The notes: a model not told the origin generated them from the letters alone. A DNA stretch of 64,000 bases from Pseudotabrizicola sediminis (GCF_004745575.1 NZ_RPEM01000007.1:168661-232660), one strand, 5' to 3'; positions 21,316 through 30,926 are shown, numbered from the stretch's first letter. Made by a program: numbers and translations.

Positions 21316-21618
21316 ATGACGGCACAGGGCACCCGCCTGCCGATTGGCGGCATTCTTTATCTGTTGATGGCCTTCATGTTGGGGGCCTATTTCACCTTTG
21401 CCGCCGTGCAGGGCGATTACGGGGTGTTGCGTCAGGTGCAGATCCGCGCCGAGGCCGAGGTGCTGCGGGTGGAACGGGACCGTCTGTATCAGGATCTGGC
21501 CAAGATCAGCAACCTGACCGCGCGCCTGTCGGACCGCTATCTGGATGTCGATCTGCTTGATGAACAGGTGCGCGATGTGCTGGGTTACGTGCGCGCCGAT
21601 GAAATCGTGATCCGCTGA
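21316..21618 (+). CDS. ftsB: Septum formation initiator family protein (DivIC/FtsB-like)
   Basis: This 100-residue bitopic protein has a short cytoplasmic N-terminus, one membrane helix (about residues 11-31), and a periplasmic coiled coil (about 38-66) with RAEAEVLRVERDRL. It ends with the DLLDEQVRDVLGYV segment typical of the DivIC/FtsB family. These proteins link early and late divisome components. In many alphaproteobacteria the gene sits just before pdhA, as here. It has its own flanking terminators (21227-21254 and 21652-21677), so it is probably monocistronic. Confidence 0.88.
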   Translation: MTAQGTRLPIGGILYLLMAFMLGAYFTFAAVQGDYGVLRQVQIRAEAEVLRVERDRLYQDLAKISNLTARLSDRYLDVDLLDEQVRDVLGYVRADEIVIR

Positions 21619-21651
21619 TTTAAGGACTGATCCTCAGACACGCCCAGCCCA

Positions 21652-21677
21652 GCGCGCCGTTCGGCGCGCATTTTTTG
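21652..21677 (+). terminator. Rho-independent terminator after ftsB
   Basis: GCGCGCC and GGCGCGC pair around a GTTC loop and are followed by ATTTTTTG. It separates ftsB from the pdh operon. Confidence 0.85.
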
Positions 21678-21755
21678 TTTTGCCCAACAAAACCCGATAG
21701 GCTATGGATGGTTTAACACTAAACTATCCTAGCCACTGACGGGAGGGTGCCGCAT

Positions 21756-22745
21756 ATGGCCGCCAAGAAACCAGCCGAGAGGCCGAACGCCTCGAAGGAA
21801 GAGTTGCTGAAATACTACCGCGAGATGCTGTTGATCCGCCGGTTCGAAGAAAAGGCCGGTCAACTGTATGGCATGGGCCTGATCGGCGGATTCTGCCACC
21901 TGTACATCGGGCAAGAGGCGGTTGTGGTCGGGCTGGAAGCGGCGGCCAAAGAGGGTGACAAGCGCGTCACCAGCTACCGCGACCACGGCCACATGCTGGC
22001 CTGCGGCATGGACCCCAAGGGTGTCATGGCCGAACTGACCGGGCGCATCGGCGGCTATTCCAAGGGCAAGGGCGGCTCGATGCACATGTTCTCGAAAGAG
22101 AAGCATTTCTACGGCGGCCACGGCATCGTGGGGGCGCAGGTGCCTCTGGGCGCTGGTCTGGCCTTTGCCGACAAGTATCTGGGCAATGACAACGTGACCT
22201 TCACCTATTTCGGCGATGGCGCGGCCAACCAAGGCCAGGTCTATGAGACCTACAACATGGCCGAGCTGTGGAACCTGCCGGTGATTTTCGTGATCGAAAA
22301 CAACGGCTACGCCATGGGCACGTCGGTCAAACGCTCCACCAAGTCACCATCGCTGTGGGAACGCGGTGCGGCTTATGGCATCAAGGGCGAAGCCGTGGAT
22401 GGCATGGATGTGCTGGCCGTGAAGGCGGCCGGCGAAAAGGCGGTTGCCGCCTGCCGCGCGGGCCAAGGCCCCTATATCCTTGAGATGATGACCTATCGCT
22501 ACCGCGGCCACTCGATGTCCGACCCGGCCAAATACCGGACCCGCGAAGAGGTGGAGAAAATGCGCAGTGAAAAGGATGCCATCGAGCACGTGCGCGACCT
22601 GCTGCTGCAAGGCGGCCTTGCCAGCGACGAAGACCTGAAGGCCATCGACAAAGAGATCAAGGCGCAGGTCAACGAGTCCGCCGAATTTGCCAAAGACAGC
22701 CCAGAGCCTCCGGTTGAGGAACTCTGGACCGACATCTACGCCTGA
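21756..22745 (+). CDS. pdhA: Pyruvate dehydrogenase E1 component, alpha subunit
   Basis: This 329-residue thiamine-diphosphate subunit decarboxylates pyruvate as an alpha2beta2 E1 together with PdhB. The ThDP motif begins with [12 protein letters not shown] and ends at [12 protein letters not shown]. The phosphorylation-loop-like [16 protein letters not shown] is also present. ATG 21756 is preferred over GTG 21747 because the GGGAGGG ribosome site at 21741-21747 is then properly spaced. It is the first gene of pdhABC, with pdhB starting 13 bases after the stop. Confidence 0.95.
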   Translation: MAAKKPAERPNASKEELLKYYREMLLIRRFEEKAGQLYGMGLIGGFCHLYIGQEAVVVGLEAAAKEGDKRVTSYRDHGHMLACGMDPKGVMAELTGRIGGYSKGKGGSMHMFSKEKHFYGGHGIVGAQVPLGAGLAFADKYLGNDNVTFTYFGDGAANQGQVYETYNMAELWNLPVIFVIENNGYAMGTSVKRSTKSPSLWERGAAYGIKGEAVDGMDVLAVKAAGEKAVAACRAGQGPYILEMMTYRYRGHSMSDPAKYRTREEVEKMRSEKDAIEHVRDLLLQGGLASDEDLKAIDKEIKAQVNESAEFAKDSPEPPVEELWTDIYA

Positions 22746-22758
22746 GGGGGAACACGAC

Positions 22759-24138
22759 ATGGCAACCGAAGTACTGATGCCCGCGCTTTCCCCGACGATG
22801 GAAGAAGGCACTCTGGCCAAATGGCTGGTGAAAGAAGGCGATGCGGTGAAATCAGGCCAGATTCTGGCCGAGATCGAAACCGACAAGGCCACGATGGAGT
22901 TTGAGGCAACCGATGAAGGGATCATCGGCAAGCTCTTGATCGCCGAAGGCACAGCCGGTGTGAAGGTGAACACGCCGATTGCGATCATGGTGGAAGACGG
23001 TGAAACCGTCAGCGACTCGCCCGCGCCGAAGGTGGCAGAGGCTGTGGCCCCCGCTGCCGAAGCTCCGGCTTCGGTGCCTGCAAAAGCGGCAGATCCGGCA
23101 CCCGCGCCGGTGGTGGCCGCAAAGGGCTGGCCGCACACCGACCTGCCCGAAGGCCCGACCAAGACCATGACCGTCCGTGAAGCCCTGCGCGAAGCGATGG
23201 CCGAAGAAATGCGCCGTGATCCCAACGTCTTCCTGATGGGGGAAGAGGTCGGCGAATATCAGGGGGCCTACAAGATTTCCCAGGGGTTGCTGGATGAATT
23301 CGGTGCCAAGCGCGTGGTCGATACCCCGATCACTGAACACGGCTTTGCCGGCATCGCGGTCGGTGCCAGCTGGGGCGGCTTGCGCCCGATTGTCGAATTC
23401 ATGACCTTCAATTTCGCCATGCAGGCGATTGACCATATCATCAACTCTGCCGCTAAGACGCTGTACATGTCGGGCGGCCAGATGGGCAGCCCGATGGTGT
23501 TTCGTGGCCCGAACGGGGCCGCCGCCCGCGTGGGCGCGCAGCACTCTCAGGACTACGCGGCCTGGTATGCCGCCATTCCGGGCCTGCGTGTCTGCATGCC
23601 CTATTCCGCCGCCGATGCCAAAGGCCTGCTGAAATCGGCCATCCGCGATCCGAACCCTGTGATCTTCCTTGAGAATGAAATTCTGTACGGTCGCAGCTTT
23701 GATGTGCCGACCGACCCAGATTTCACCATTCCGTTCGGCAAGGCGTCGATCATCCGTGAGGGCCGCGACGTGACCATCGTCAGCTTCGGCATCGGTGTGG
23801 CGCATTCGCTGCTTGCCGCCGAGGTTCTGGCAAAGGACGGGATCGAGGCCGAGATCATCAACCTGCGCACCCTGCGCCCGATTGATTACGACACGGTGCT
23901 GGCATCGGTGCAGAAGACCAACCGCTGCATCACGGTCGAGGAAGGCTTCCCTGTGGGGTCGATCGGCGACCACATGGCATCGACGATCATGCAGCGCGCG
24001 TTCGACTATCTGGATGCCCCCGTCATCACCTGCACCGGCAAGGATGTGCCGATGCCTTATGCCGCGAACCTTGAAAAGTTTGCGCTGATCACCCCGGCGG
24101 AAATCGCTGCCGCGGCGAAATCTGTCTGCTACCGGTAA
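22759..24138 (+). CDS. pdhB: Pyruvate dehydrogenase E1 component, beta subunit, with N-terminal lipoyl domain
   Basis: This 459-residue protein carries an extra biotinyl/lipoyl domain (residues 1-80; lipoyl lysine K43 in ETDKATMEF), then an Ala/Pro linker (about 90-120) and the usual E1-beta transketolase domains ([28 protein letters not shown]). A lipoylated E1-beta is known in alphaproteobacteria. Its lipoyl domain is nearly identical to that of PdhC downstream. The ATG at 22759 has GAGGGGG upstream. The central operon position and spacing argue for cotranslation with pdhA and pdhC. Confidence 0.95.
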   Translation: MATEVLMPALSPTMEEGTLAKWLVKEGDAVKSGQILAEIETDKATMEFEATDEGIIGKLLIAEGTAGVKVNTPIAIMVEDGETVSDSPAPKVAEAVAPAAEAPASVPAKAADPAPAPVVAAKGWPHTDLPEGPTKTMTVREALREAMAEEMRRDPNVFLMGEEVGEYQGAYKISQGLLDEFGAKRVVDTPITEHGFAGIAVGASWGGLRPIVEFMTFNFAMQAIDHIINSAAKTLYMSGGQMGSPMVFRGPNGAAARVGAQHSQDYAAWYAAIPGLRVCMPYSAADAKGLLKSAIRDPNPVIFLENEILYGRSFDVPTDPDFTIPFGKASIIREGRDVTIVSFGIGVAHSLLAAEVLAKDGIEAEIINLRTLRPIDYDTVLASVQKTNRCITVEEGFPVGSIGDHMASTIMQRAFDYLDAPVITCTGKDVPMPYAANLEKFALITPAEIAAAAKSVCYR

Positions 24139-24150
24139 GGAGGGCGCAAC

Positions 24151-25455
24151 ATGGCAACCGAAATTCTGATGCCCGCGCTGTCCCCGACGATGGAAGAGGG
24201 CACGCTGGCCAAATGGCTGGTGAAAGAGGGCGATGTGGTGAAATCCGGCCAGATCCTGGCCGAGATCGAAACCGATAAGGCGACGATGGAGTTCGAGGCC
24301 ACGGATGAGGGCACCATCGGCAAGCTGCTGGTGGCCGAAGGCACGGCGGGGGTGAAGGTAAACGCCGCCATCGCCGTGCTGCTGGAAGAGGGAGAGGATG
24401 CCTCTGCCACCGTAGCGGCACCATCTGCGGCCAAACCGGCAGAGGCTGCCCCGGCAGCGGCTCCCGCCGCTGCGGCACCGGCCGCCGCTGCAGCACCGGC
24501 TCCCGCTCCGGCCTCGGGCGCGCGGGTCTTCGCCTCACCGCTGGCGCGGCGGATCGCCAAGGAAAAGGGTCTGGACCTGAGCGCGGTCCAGGGCTCTGGC
24601 CCGCATGGCCGCATCGTGCGCGCCGATGTCGAAGGCGTGCAGGCGGCCCCCAAAGCCGCCACCGCGGCCCCTGCCCCGGCAGCGGCCCCTGCGGCAGTCC
24701 CGGCCAAGGGTGCAATGCCTACCGGCCCGTCGACGGAAACCGTGCTGAAAATGTACGCTGACCGCGAGTTCACCGAAGTGGCGCTGGACGGCATGCGCCG
24801 CACCATCGCCGCCCGGCTGACCGAGGCCAAGCAGACCATCCCGCATTTCTACCTGCGCCGCGAGGTGCAGCTGGATGCGCTGATGGAGTTCCGGGCCACG
24901 CTGAACAAATCGCTCGAATCGCGCGGGGTGAAGCTGTCGGTCAATGACTTCATCATCAAGGCCTGCGCGCAGGCGCTGCAAGCTGTGCCAGACTGCAACG
25001 CAGTCTGGGCCGGTGACCGGATCCTGAAGCTGAAACCATCGGATGTGGCGGTTGCGGTTGCGATTGAGGGCGGGTTGTTCACCCCGGTTCTGCGCGATGC
25101 CGACAAGAAGTCGCTCTCGGCCCTGTCCGCCGAGATGAAGGATCTGGCCGGACGGGCCAAGACCAAAAAGCTGGCCCCGCATGAATATCAGGGCGGCAGT
25201 TTTGCGATCTCGAACCTCGGGATGATGGGGATCGACAACTTCGATGCCGTCATCAACCCGCCGCACGGCTCGATTCTTGCGGTCGGTGCCGGAGTGAAAA
25301 AGCCGGTGGTCAAGGCGGATGGCACGATTGGCGTTGCCACCGTCATGTCGATGACCCTGTCGGTCGATCACCGGGTGATCGATGGCGCGCTTGGGGCCGC
25401 TTTCCTGAAAGCGGTGATCGAGGCGCTGGAAAACCCGATGACCATGCTGGCCTGA
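24151..25455 (+). CDS. pdhC: Dihydrolipoyl acetyltransferase (E2) of pyruvate dehydrogenase
   Basis: This 434-residue E2 core transfers the acetyl group to CoA. Domains in order: one lipoyl domain (residues 1-80, K43), an Ala/Pro-rich linker (about 90-125), a peripheral subunit-binding domain ([17 protein letters not shown], about 127-165), a second Ala-rich linker, and the catalytic domain with H407-x3-D411 in DHRVIDGA. The E3 gene (lpd) does not follow: a strong terminator comes 13 bases after the stop, so E3 must be encoded elsewhere. Confidence 0.96.
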   Translation: MATEILMPALSPTMEEGTLAKWLVKEGDVVKSGQILAEIETDKATMEFEATDEGTIGKLLVAEGTAGVKVNAAIAVLLEEGEDASATVAAPSAAKPAEAAPAAAPAAAAPAAAAAPAPAPASGARVFASPLARRIAKEKGLDLSAVQGSGPHGRIVRADVEGVQAAPKAATAAPAPAAAPAAVPAKGAMPTGPSTETVLKMYADREFTEVALDGMRRTIAARLTEAKQTIPHFYLRREVQLDALMEFRATLNKSLESRGVKLSVNDFIIKACAQALQAVPDCNAVWAGDRILKLKPSDVAVAVAIEGGLFTPVLRDADKKSLSALSAEMKDLAGRAKTKKLAPHEYQGGSFAISNLGMMGIDNFDAVINPPHGSILAVGAGVKKPVVKADGTIGVATVMSMTLSVDHRVIDGALGAAFLKAVIEALENPMTMLA

Positions 25456-25467
25456 CGATGTCGCAAC

Positions 25468-25505
25468 AAAAAGCCCCCGGATGCTGCTGCATCCGGGGGC
25501 TTTTT
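25468..25505. terminator. Bidirectional rho-independent terminator between pdhC and cysE
   Basis: A perfect 12-base stem (25473-25484 with 25489-25500) with a TGCT loop is flanked by five A residues on the left and five T residues on the right. It can therefore end both the pdh operon (+) and cysE (-). Confidence 0.93.
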
Positions 25506-25519
25506 CATGTGCGCCATCG

Positions 25520-26338
25520 TCAACCGCAGTCGAGGCAGCCCGTCAGATTGTGATCCATCGACACCGAAGGCTGCGAGCACCCTGCTTCACCGACGATCTT
25601 GGCGGGAACACCGGCAACCGTCTTGTTGCGCGGAATATCCTGCAGCACCACCGAGCCTGCGGCGATGCGCGAGCAGTCACCGACAGATATATTGCCCAGA
25701 ACTTTCGCGCCTGCGCCAATCAGCACGCCATTGCCGATTTTGGGGTGGCGGTCGCCATCCTCTTTCCCGGTGCCGCCCAGGGTGACCGAATGCAGCATTG
25801 ACACATTGTCGCCCACAACAGCCGTTTCGCCGATGACGATGGAATGGGCATGGTCGATCATGATGCCGCGCCCGACCTTTGCCGCCGGGTGGATGTCGAC
25901 GCCAAACACCTCACTCACCCGCATCTGGACGAAATAGGCCAGATCGCGCCGCCCATGGGTCCAGAGCCAGTGGCCAATGCGGTAGGCTTGCACCGCCTGA
26001 TATCCCTTGAAGAACAGGATCGGTTGCAGATAGCGGTGGCAGGCCGGGTCGCGGTCGACAACCGCCATAAGGTCAGCCCGCGCGGCAGCCCCAAGATCGG
26101 GGTCATCGCGGTAGGCCTGATCGGCAATCTCACGCAGAATCTGTTCACCCATTTCGGGCGAGGCGAGCTTGAACGAAAAACGGTAGGCCAGCGCCTGTTC
26201 CATCGTCGGGTGGTGCAGCAAGGACGAATGGATCAACCCGCCGAGCAGCGGGTCATCCTTGATCGCCATCTCGGCCTCATCACACACCCGGGTCCAGACC
26301 GGATCAAGGGGCGACAGTTTCAGTTTGCGCTCGGCCAT
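25520..26338 (-). CDS. cysE: Serine O-acetyltransferase
   Basis: This 272-residue enzyme makes O-acetylserine for cysteine synthesis. It has the N-terminal helical domain (DPVWTRVCDEAEMAI, LHHPTMEQALAYR), then left-handed parallel beta-helix hexapeptide repeats with IDHAHSIVIGETAVVGDN and LGGTGKEDGDRHPKIG, where the catalytic His and the acceptor-binding residues lie. The C-terminus ends in a Cys-containing tail. It is divergent from the hemP unit and shares the terminator with pdhC. Confidence 0.95.
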   Translation of the reverse strand: MAERKLKLSPLDPVWTRVCDEAEMAIKDDPLLGGLIHSSLLHHPTMEQALAYRFSFKLASPEMGEQILREIADQAYRDDPDLGAAARADLMAVVDRDPACHRYLQPILFFKGYQAVQAYRIGHWLWTHGRRDLAYFVQMRVSEVFGVDIHPAAKVGRGIMIDHAHSIVIGETAVVGDNVSMLHSVTLGGTGKEDGDRHPKIGNGVLIGAGAKVLGNISVGDCSRIAAGSVVLQDIPRNKTVAGVPAKIVGEAGCSQPSVSMDHNLTGCLDCG

Positions 26339-26399
26339 GGCACGATCCTTTTCGCGGTGTCAGGTTGGAATGTAGCAGGTTGGGACCCGGTTCAACAGC

Positions 26400-26465
26400 C
26401 GATTTGAAAAATCTTCGGGACGAGGCTTTACATTTCAAAGTATTTTAGTAAGGTATTCAAACAGC
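26400..26465 (+). promoter_or_regulatory. AT-rich candidate iron-responsive region before hemP
   Basis: In the cysE-hemP gap (26339-26531), bases 26400-26465 are strikingly AT-rich for this genome. They contain TTTCAAAGTATTTTAG, an imperfect match to the iron-control element bound by Irr in alphaproteobacteria (TTTAGAA-N3-TTCTAAA). HemP genes are usually iron-regulated, which is why I looked; the match itself is only partial. Confidence 0.3.
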
Positions 26466-26531
26466 CAGTCCGGACGGGCCAGCCATGACCATGATCGCAA
26501 AGATTGATCCCTGTCCGAAGGAAGCCCCATC

Positions 26532-26663
26532 ATGACACCACACCTTGCCCAAAAAGCCCCGGTTGCGCCGGATCTTGCTGAACTTCTGCGCCAGTCTCTG
26601 GCCGGTTTTGTGCCCAACGATCTGATCGGCACGATGCTTGACCGGCTGGAGGGACGCGCATGA
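26532..26663 (+). CDS. 43-residue small ORF coupled to hemP
   Basis: A 43-codon frame (starting MTPHLAQKAPVAPDLAEL, ending MLDRLEGRA) is preceded by AAGGAAG 8 bases before the ATG. Its stop overlaps the hemP start as ATGA. It is soluble and weakly amphipathic, and I do not recognise a family. The ribosome site and the stop-start coupling are the only support for translation; a leader-peptide role for hemP is possible. Confidence 0.5.
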   Translation: MTPHLAQKAPVAPDLAELLRQSLAGFVPNDLIGTMLDRLEGRA

Positions 26664-26818
26664 ACGCGATGACAGATCTGACCCGAATTGCCGAGGCGAT
26701 CCCGCTGCATGACGCCACGGTCCTGACCGAAGGCGGGCGCGAGGCGCGTATCTTGTTGAACGGCATGGTCTATTCTCTGCGCATCACGCGGCAGGGCAAG
26801 CTGATTTTGACAAAGTAA
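26660..26818 (+). CDS. hemP: Hemin uptake protein HemP
   Basis: This 52-residue protein ends in the hallmark HemP C-terminus, here GMVYSLRITRQGKLILTK. HemP/HmuP proteins are small activators of haem-uptake gene expression in alpha- and beta-proteobacteria. The ATG at 26660 overlaps the previous stop; an internal ATG (26669) would shorten it by three residues. No haem receptor or hmu transporter genes are adjacent, so it acts on a locus elsewhere. The MhqD-like gene converges on it from the other strand. Confidence 0.88.
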   Translation: MNAMTDLTRIAEAIPLHDATVLTEGGREARILLNGMVYSLRITRQGKLILTK

Positions 26819-26836
26819 AAGGGGCAGGTTGGCCCC

Positions 26837-27469
26837 TTAGCCGTTCAGATGCCTGCGCAGAGCGGCAATGTCTTCGCGCATCACGGCATGACCGGCACCG
26901 GGATAGATCTGCAGCTTCACCGCCGCCCCCATGCGGCGCAGGGCAGCGGCGCTGTCCTCGGCGCGTTTCAGCGGGATATGCGGGTCACGCTGATGCACCG
27001 ACAGCCAGACCTGCCCCTCTCGCTGGCCGGTGTATTCCAGCTGCTTGCCTGTATGGCCGGAAAGCGCCGGATCAGTATCACCCTGATCCGCCAATCCGAC
27101 CAGCCCGCCGGAAAAGGCGAACACGCCTGCAAGCCCCGCGCCCTCACGGGCATAAGCCTCCAGCGCAAGGCACGCCCCTTGGCTGAACCCGCACAGCCAG
27201 ATCGACGCGCGGGCAAGGCCCGCCTGTTCCAGCCGCGCCACGCCTGCCGAAACCTCGGCCAGCCCACGCTGCACAAAGGGCTGCATCTGGGCGGCAGGGG
27301 CCAGAAAACTGCTGGGCCACCAGCTGTTTCCCGGTGCCTCTGGCGCAACGGCGGCCACGCCCGGCAAGGCGGCGTGGTCAAGCAGCGACAGGATATCCGC
27401 CGCCGACCCGCCACGCCCGTGCAGCATGACCAGCCCCTGTGCGGCGCCGATCGGCAGATGCGCGATCAC
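26837..27469 (-). CDS. Phospholipase/carboxylesterase-type alpha/beta hydrolase (MhqD-like)
   Basis: This 210-residue serine hydrolase has nucleophile S96 in CGFSQG, acid D162 in HQRDPHIP and H194 in GAGHAV, with the oxyanion HGRGG at 17-21. In Bacillus a relative, MhqD, is encoded with the ring-cleaving dioxygenase MhqO in the quinone and azo-compound response. Here the gene start overlaps the stop of such a dioxygenase gene (ATGA), giving the same pairing. The natural substrate is unknown. Confidence 0.85.
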   Translation of the reverse strand: MIAHLPIGAAQGLVMLHGRGGSAADILSLLDHAALPGVAAVAPEAPGNSWWPSSFLAPAAQMQPFVQRGLAEVSAGVARLEQAGLARASIWLCGFSQGACLALEAYAREGAGLAGVFAFSGGLVGLADQGDTDPALSGHTGKQLEYTGQREGQVWLSVHQRDPHIPLKRAEDSAAALRRMGAAVKLQIYPGAGHAVMREDIAALRRHLNG

Positions 27470-28377
27470 GCGCGCACCCGCAGAGGCGGCAGCACCCGTT
27501 CGATCCGCGCGCGCATGGGTTCGTATTGCGGCGGCAGTTTCAGCTGTTGGCCCAGACTGTCCGCAGGCTCATCAATCGCGAACCCCGGCGGGTCGGTAGC
27601 AATCTCGAACAGCACCCCGCCCGGTTCCCGGAAGTAGATGGCATTGAAATACTGCCGGTCGGTCACAGGGGTGGTCCGGTGACCGGCACGGGCCAGCCGT
27701 TCCATCCAGTCCAGCTGTTCCGCATCATCGCGCGCGCGAAAGGCCACATGGTGGATGGTGCCCGCGCCCTGCCGCCCGGGTTGCGCCCCGGCAACCCGGA
27801 TCACATCCAGAACCCGTCCACGCTCAGCCCCCGGCACGATCAGCCGGTGGCGCTCGGTGGTGCCATCCTGTTCGGTGCCGACGTGCTGATAGCCGAACAC
27901 ATCGGTCAGCAGGCGCAGTGTCCGCTCCGGATCGCGCTCCCACAGGGTAACGGAGTGGAACCCATGCATATCCGTTGCCTCGGTGCTCTCGATCAGCTCG
28001 ACCGGCGCGCCATCCGGGTCGCGCAGGGTGACGAACCGTTCACCGAAGCGCAACCCGGCACCGGCGGAGGTGTGTCCCGCCACGGCGAGGTCATCGGTAA
28101 TCCGGTCAAACTGAGCCGTCGGGATGGCATAGGCATAGGCCGAGGCCATGCCCGGCCCTGCCCGCCCCGGACCGGAATCGGCAAAGGGAAAAAAGGTCAG
28201 AATGGTGCCGGGGCTGCCGGCCCCGTCGCCGTAGTACAGATGATAGGTGCCGGGATCATCAAAGTTGACGGTCTTCTTGACCAGCTTCTGGCCAAGCGTT
28301 CCGGTAAAGAAATCGACATTGGGTTGCGGTGCGCCAGAAATGGCAGTGACGTGGTGAAGTCCGGGAATGGTGGTCAT
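27466..28377 (-). CDS. Ring-cleaving dioxygenase, VOC family (MhqO-like)
   Basis: This 303-residue protein is built of two glyoxalase-type (VOC) modules. The metal ligands are expected from GLHHVTAI (near residue 6), the HGFHSVTLWE segment and GTIHHVAFRA, with E in GGVLFEIATDPPG near the C-terminus. The family is annotated as glyoxalase/extradiol dioxygenase and is induced by hydroquinones in Bacillus. The ATG at 28377 has a near-perfect AGGAGG at 6 bases. It is cotranslated with the downstream hydrolase, and a LysR gene lies 107 bases upstream on the same strand. Confidence 0.87.
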   Translation of the reverse strand: MTTIPGLHHVTAISGAPQPNVDFFTGTLGQKLVKKTVNFDDPGTYHLYYGDGAGSPGTILTFFPFADSGPGRAGPGMASAYAYAIPTAQFDRITDDLAVAGHTSAGAGLRFGERFVTLRDPDGAPVELIESTEATDMHGFHSVTLWERDPERTLRLLTDVFGYQHVGTEQDGTTERHRLIVPGAERGRVLDVIRVAGAQPGRQGAGTIHHVAFRARDDAEQLDWMERLARAGHRTTPVTDRQYFNAIYFREPGGVLFEIATDPPGFAIDEPADSLGQQLKLPPQYEPMRARIERVLPPLRVRA

Positions 28378-28483
28378 CTTGGCCTCCTGTTGCCCCGACG
28401 CGGGGCTTGGGGAATATATTAGCCCGAAGGCGTCTTCAGATAAGCCAGATTTAAACACGGAGTCTGTGCGCAATTGCACAAGT

Positions 28484-29368
28484 TCACCCGATCTGACACG
28501 CAATCCATTCCCGAAAGGCAAGCAGCGGCGGGCGCGGGGGCACATCCTTTGGCCAGACCAGATAATAGCTGCCCAAACCATGCCCGCGCGCGGGCCATAC
28601 GGGCACCAGCCTGCCCTCTTGCAGCGCGTCGCTGATCAGGAACAGCGGCAACAGGGCAACGCCCATGCCGTGAATTGCCGCCTGTGTCATGGTGGCGAAC
28701 TGATCGAACACCATCCCCACGGGGCGTTGTCCCGGCACACGTTGTTGCGCCAGATAGCGCCCCCAGGCTCCGGGGCGGCTTTCCAGTTGCAGCAGGGGCA
28801 GGGTCAACAGCGCCTCGACCGCCGCAACAGGTTCGGCCATGACCGACGGGGCGCAGACCGGCAGCACCTCTTCCTCCAGCAAAAGCAAATGGTCGGCCCC
28901 AGGCCAGTCGGCACGTCCGAAATGGATGGCGGCGTCAAACCCCTCAGCGGCAAAATCGAACGGGCGCAGCCGGGTGGACAGGTTAACCGTCACCCCGGGG
29001 TGCCTGCGGGCAAAGTCCGGCAAGCGGGGTGCCAGCCATTGCACCCCGAACGCCGGCAGGATCGCCAGCGACAACCCGCCGCCACCCGGATTGGCGCGCA
29101 GCCGCAACGATGCCTGCGACAGCGCCGTCAGATGCACCCGCACATGCCGCACATAATCCTGTGCCGCCGGTGTCAGCCGCAGCCGCTGCCGTTCCCGGAT
29201 GAACAGCGCCACGCCCAACTGCCCCTCCAGCCCCTGCAGCGCCCGACTGACCGCCCCTTGGGTCAGCGACAGCTCTGCCGCCGCCGCAGATGCGGTGCCA
29301 AGCCGGTCCACCGCCTCCAGCGCCAGAAGGGCAGGCATTGACGGCAACAGACGACGCGGGCCGATCAT
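28484..29368 (-). CDS. LysR-family transcriptional regulator (GcvA-like)
   Basis: This 294-residue regulator has an N-terminal winged helix (residues 8-65, AAAELSLTQGAVSRALQGLE) and a periplasmic-binding-like effector domain (about 95-290). GAGGA precedes the ATG at 29368. It is divergent from gcdH across 274 bases that contain a 17-base palindrome, the classic LysR arrangement, so gcdH is the likeliest target. The MhqO/MhqD pair downstream on the same strand is a second possible target. The effector is unknown, with a glutaryl- or aromatic-type compound as inference. Confidence 0.9.
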   Translation of the reverse strand: MIGPRRLLPSMPALLALEAVDRLGTASAAAAELSLTQGAVSRALQGLEGQLGVALFIRERQRLRLTPAAQDYVRHVRVHLTALSQASLRLRANPGGGGLSLAILPAFGVQWLAPRLPDFARRHPGVTVNLSTRLRPFDFAAEGFDAAIHFGRADWPGADHLLLLEEEVLPVCAPSVMAEPVAAVEALLTLPLLQLESRPGAWGRYLAQQRVPGQRPVGMVFDQFATMTQAAIHGMGVALLPLFLISDALQEGRLVPVWPARGHGLGSYYLVWPKDVPPRPPLLAFREWIACQIG

Positions 29369-29392
29369 GCGTTTTCCTCATGAACCAGTGAC

Positions 29393-29409
29393 AATGCTTC
29401 GATAGCATT
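29393..29409. promoter_or_regulatory. Candidate LysR operator between lysR and gcdH
   Basis: AATGCT-TCGAT-AGCATT is a perfect 6+5+6 inverted repeat containing the T-N11-A signature of LysR binding sites. It lies 25 bases upstream of the regulator start codon and about 234 upstream of gcdH. The remainder of the 274-base gap shows no gene. Confidence 0.6.
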
Positions 29410-29642
29410 CGTTGCCGATCTGAGCAATAAGAGGCGCACTGCCCCGGCAGGCTGTCTAGAAATTGCAGCTTTCAAAACTGCTCCGGGGTTAGCCAATTGA
29501 TTTCGCCATTGGTCCGAGAGACCAGCTGGCGTGGAGGGCAGCGCCCCAGAAAGCGTTGCAGCACACCACCGGGTCATGCACAAACCCAATACCTTTCGCC
29601 CCACCGCAACCCGTGCCACACTGCCCCGAACCGGAGGATGCC

Positions 29643-30866
29643 ATGAGCCTTGATACCCCGAAGCTGAAAGCCAAAGATGCCCCTGAACTGGGCCGGTTCG
29701 ACTGGGAAGATCCCTTCCGCCTGAATGATCAGCTGTCCGAGGAAGAGCGCATGCTGCGCGACGCCGCCCGGTCTTACGCGCAGGAAAAGCTGCAGCCGCG
29801 GGTGATCAAAGCCTATCGCGAAGAATCCACCGACCCCGAGATCTTCCGCGAGATGGGGGAGATGGGCCTGTTGGGCGTCACTGTGCCCGAGGAATATGGC
29901 GGGCTGGGGGCCTCTTACGTTGCTTACGGCCTCGTGGCGCGCGAGGTGGAGCGGGTGGATTCCGGTTATCGCAGCATGATGAGCGTCCAGTCGAGCCTGG
30001 TGATGTACCCGATCTATGCCTACGGAACCGAAGCGCAGCGGCAGAAGTATCTGCCAAAACTGGCCAGCGGCGCGTGGATCGGCTGCTTTGGCCTTACCGA
30101 ACCTGATGCCGGGTCTGATCCTGCGGGCATGAAGACCGTGGCAAAGAAAACCGCCAACGGCTACGTGCTCAATGGCGCCAAGATGTGGATTTCGAACGCG
30201 CCGATTGCCGATGTATTTGTGGTCTGGGCCAAGTCCGAGGCGCATGGCGGCAAGATCAAGGGCTTTGTGCTGGACCGCGGTACCAAGGGTCTGAGCGCGC
30301 CAAAGGTCGGCGGCAAGCTGTCGCTGCGGGCCAGCATCACCGGCGAGATCGTGATGAAGGATGTGGAGGTCGGCGAGGATGCCCTGCTGCCCCACGTCGA
30401 GGGGCTGAAAGGCCCGTTCGGCTGCCTCAACCGCGCGCGCTATGGTATCGCGTGGGGGGTGATGGGTTCGGCCGAGTTCTGTATGCATGCCGCGCGCAGC
30501 TATGGTCTGGACCGCAAGCAATTCGGCAAGCCGCTGGCGCAGACCCAGCTGTTTCAGCTGAAGCTGGCCAATATGATGACCGAGATCAGTCTTGGCCTGC
30601 AGGGCTGTCTGCAGGTCGGGCGGCTTCTGGATCAGGCCAATGCCGCGCCCGAGATGATCTCGATCATCAAGCGCAACAACTGCGGCAAGGCGCTGGACGC
30701 CGCCCGCTGGGCGCGCGACATGCACGGCGGCAACGGCATTCAGGAAGATTACCAGATCATGCGCCACATGGTGAACCTTGAGACGGTCAACACCTATGAG
30801 GGCACGCATGATGTGCATGCCCTGATCCTGGGCCGCGCCATCACCGGGTTGCAGGCGTTTTTCTGA
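29643..30866 (+). CDS. gcdH: Glutaryl-CoA dehydrogenase
   Basis: This 407-residue FAD acyl-CoA dehydrogenase oxidises and decarboxylates glutaryl-CoA to crotonyl-CoA in lysine, tryptophan and aromatic breakdown. The catalytic glutamate is E386 in [12 protein letters not shown]. The [17 protein letters not shown]/substrate motif and [10 protein letters not shown]-terminus are typical of GcdH rather than other ACADs. The ATG at 29643 follows GGAGGATGCC. It is divergent from the LysR gene and lies 60 bases before the E1 fusion gene on the same strand. Confidence 0.95.
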   Translation: MSLDTPKLKAKDAPELGRFDWEDPFRLNDQLSEEERMLRDAARSYAQEKLQPRVIKAYREESTDPEIFREMGEMGLLGVTVPEEYGGLGASYVAYGLVAREVERVDSGYRSMMSVQSSLVMYPIYAYGTEAQRQKYLPKLASGAWIGCFGLTEPDAGSDPAGMKTVAKKTANGYVLNGAKMWISNAPIADVFVVWAKSEAHGGKIKGFVLDRGTKGLSAPKVGGKLSLRASITGEIVMKDVEVGEDALLPHVEGLKGPFGCLNRARYGIAWGVMGSAEFCMHAARSYGLDRKQFGKPLAQTQLFQLKLANMMTEISLGLQGCLQVGRLLDQANAAPEMISIIKRNNCGKALDAARWARDMHGGNGIQEDYQIMRHMVNLETVNTYEGTHDVHALILGRAITGLQAFF

Positions 30867-30926
30867 CCCCACCCCTCGTTACACACTGCGCCCCAAGGGC
30901 GTGACACGCTGATACCTGGGAAAAGC

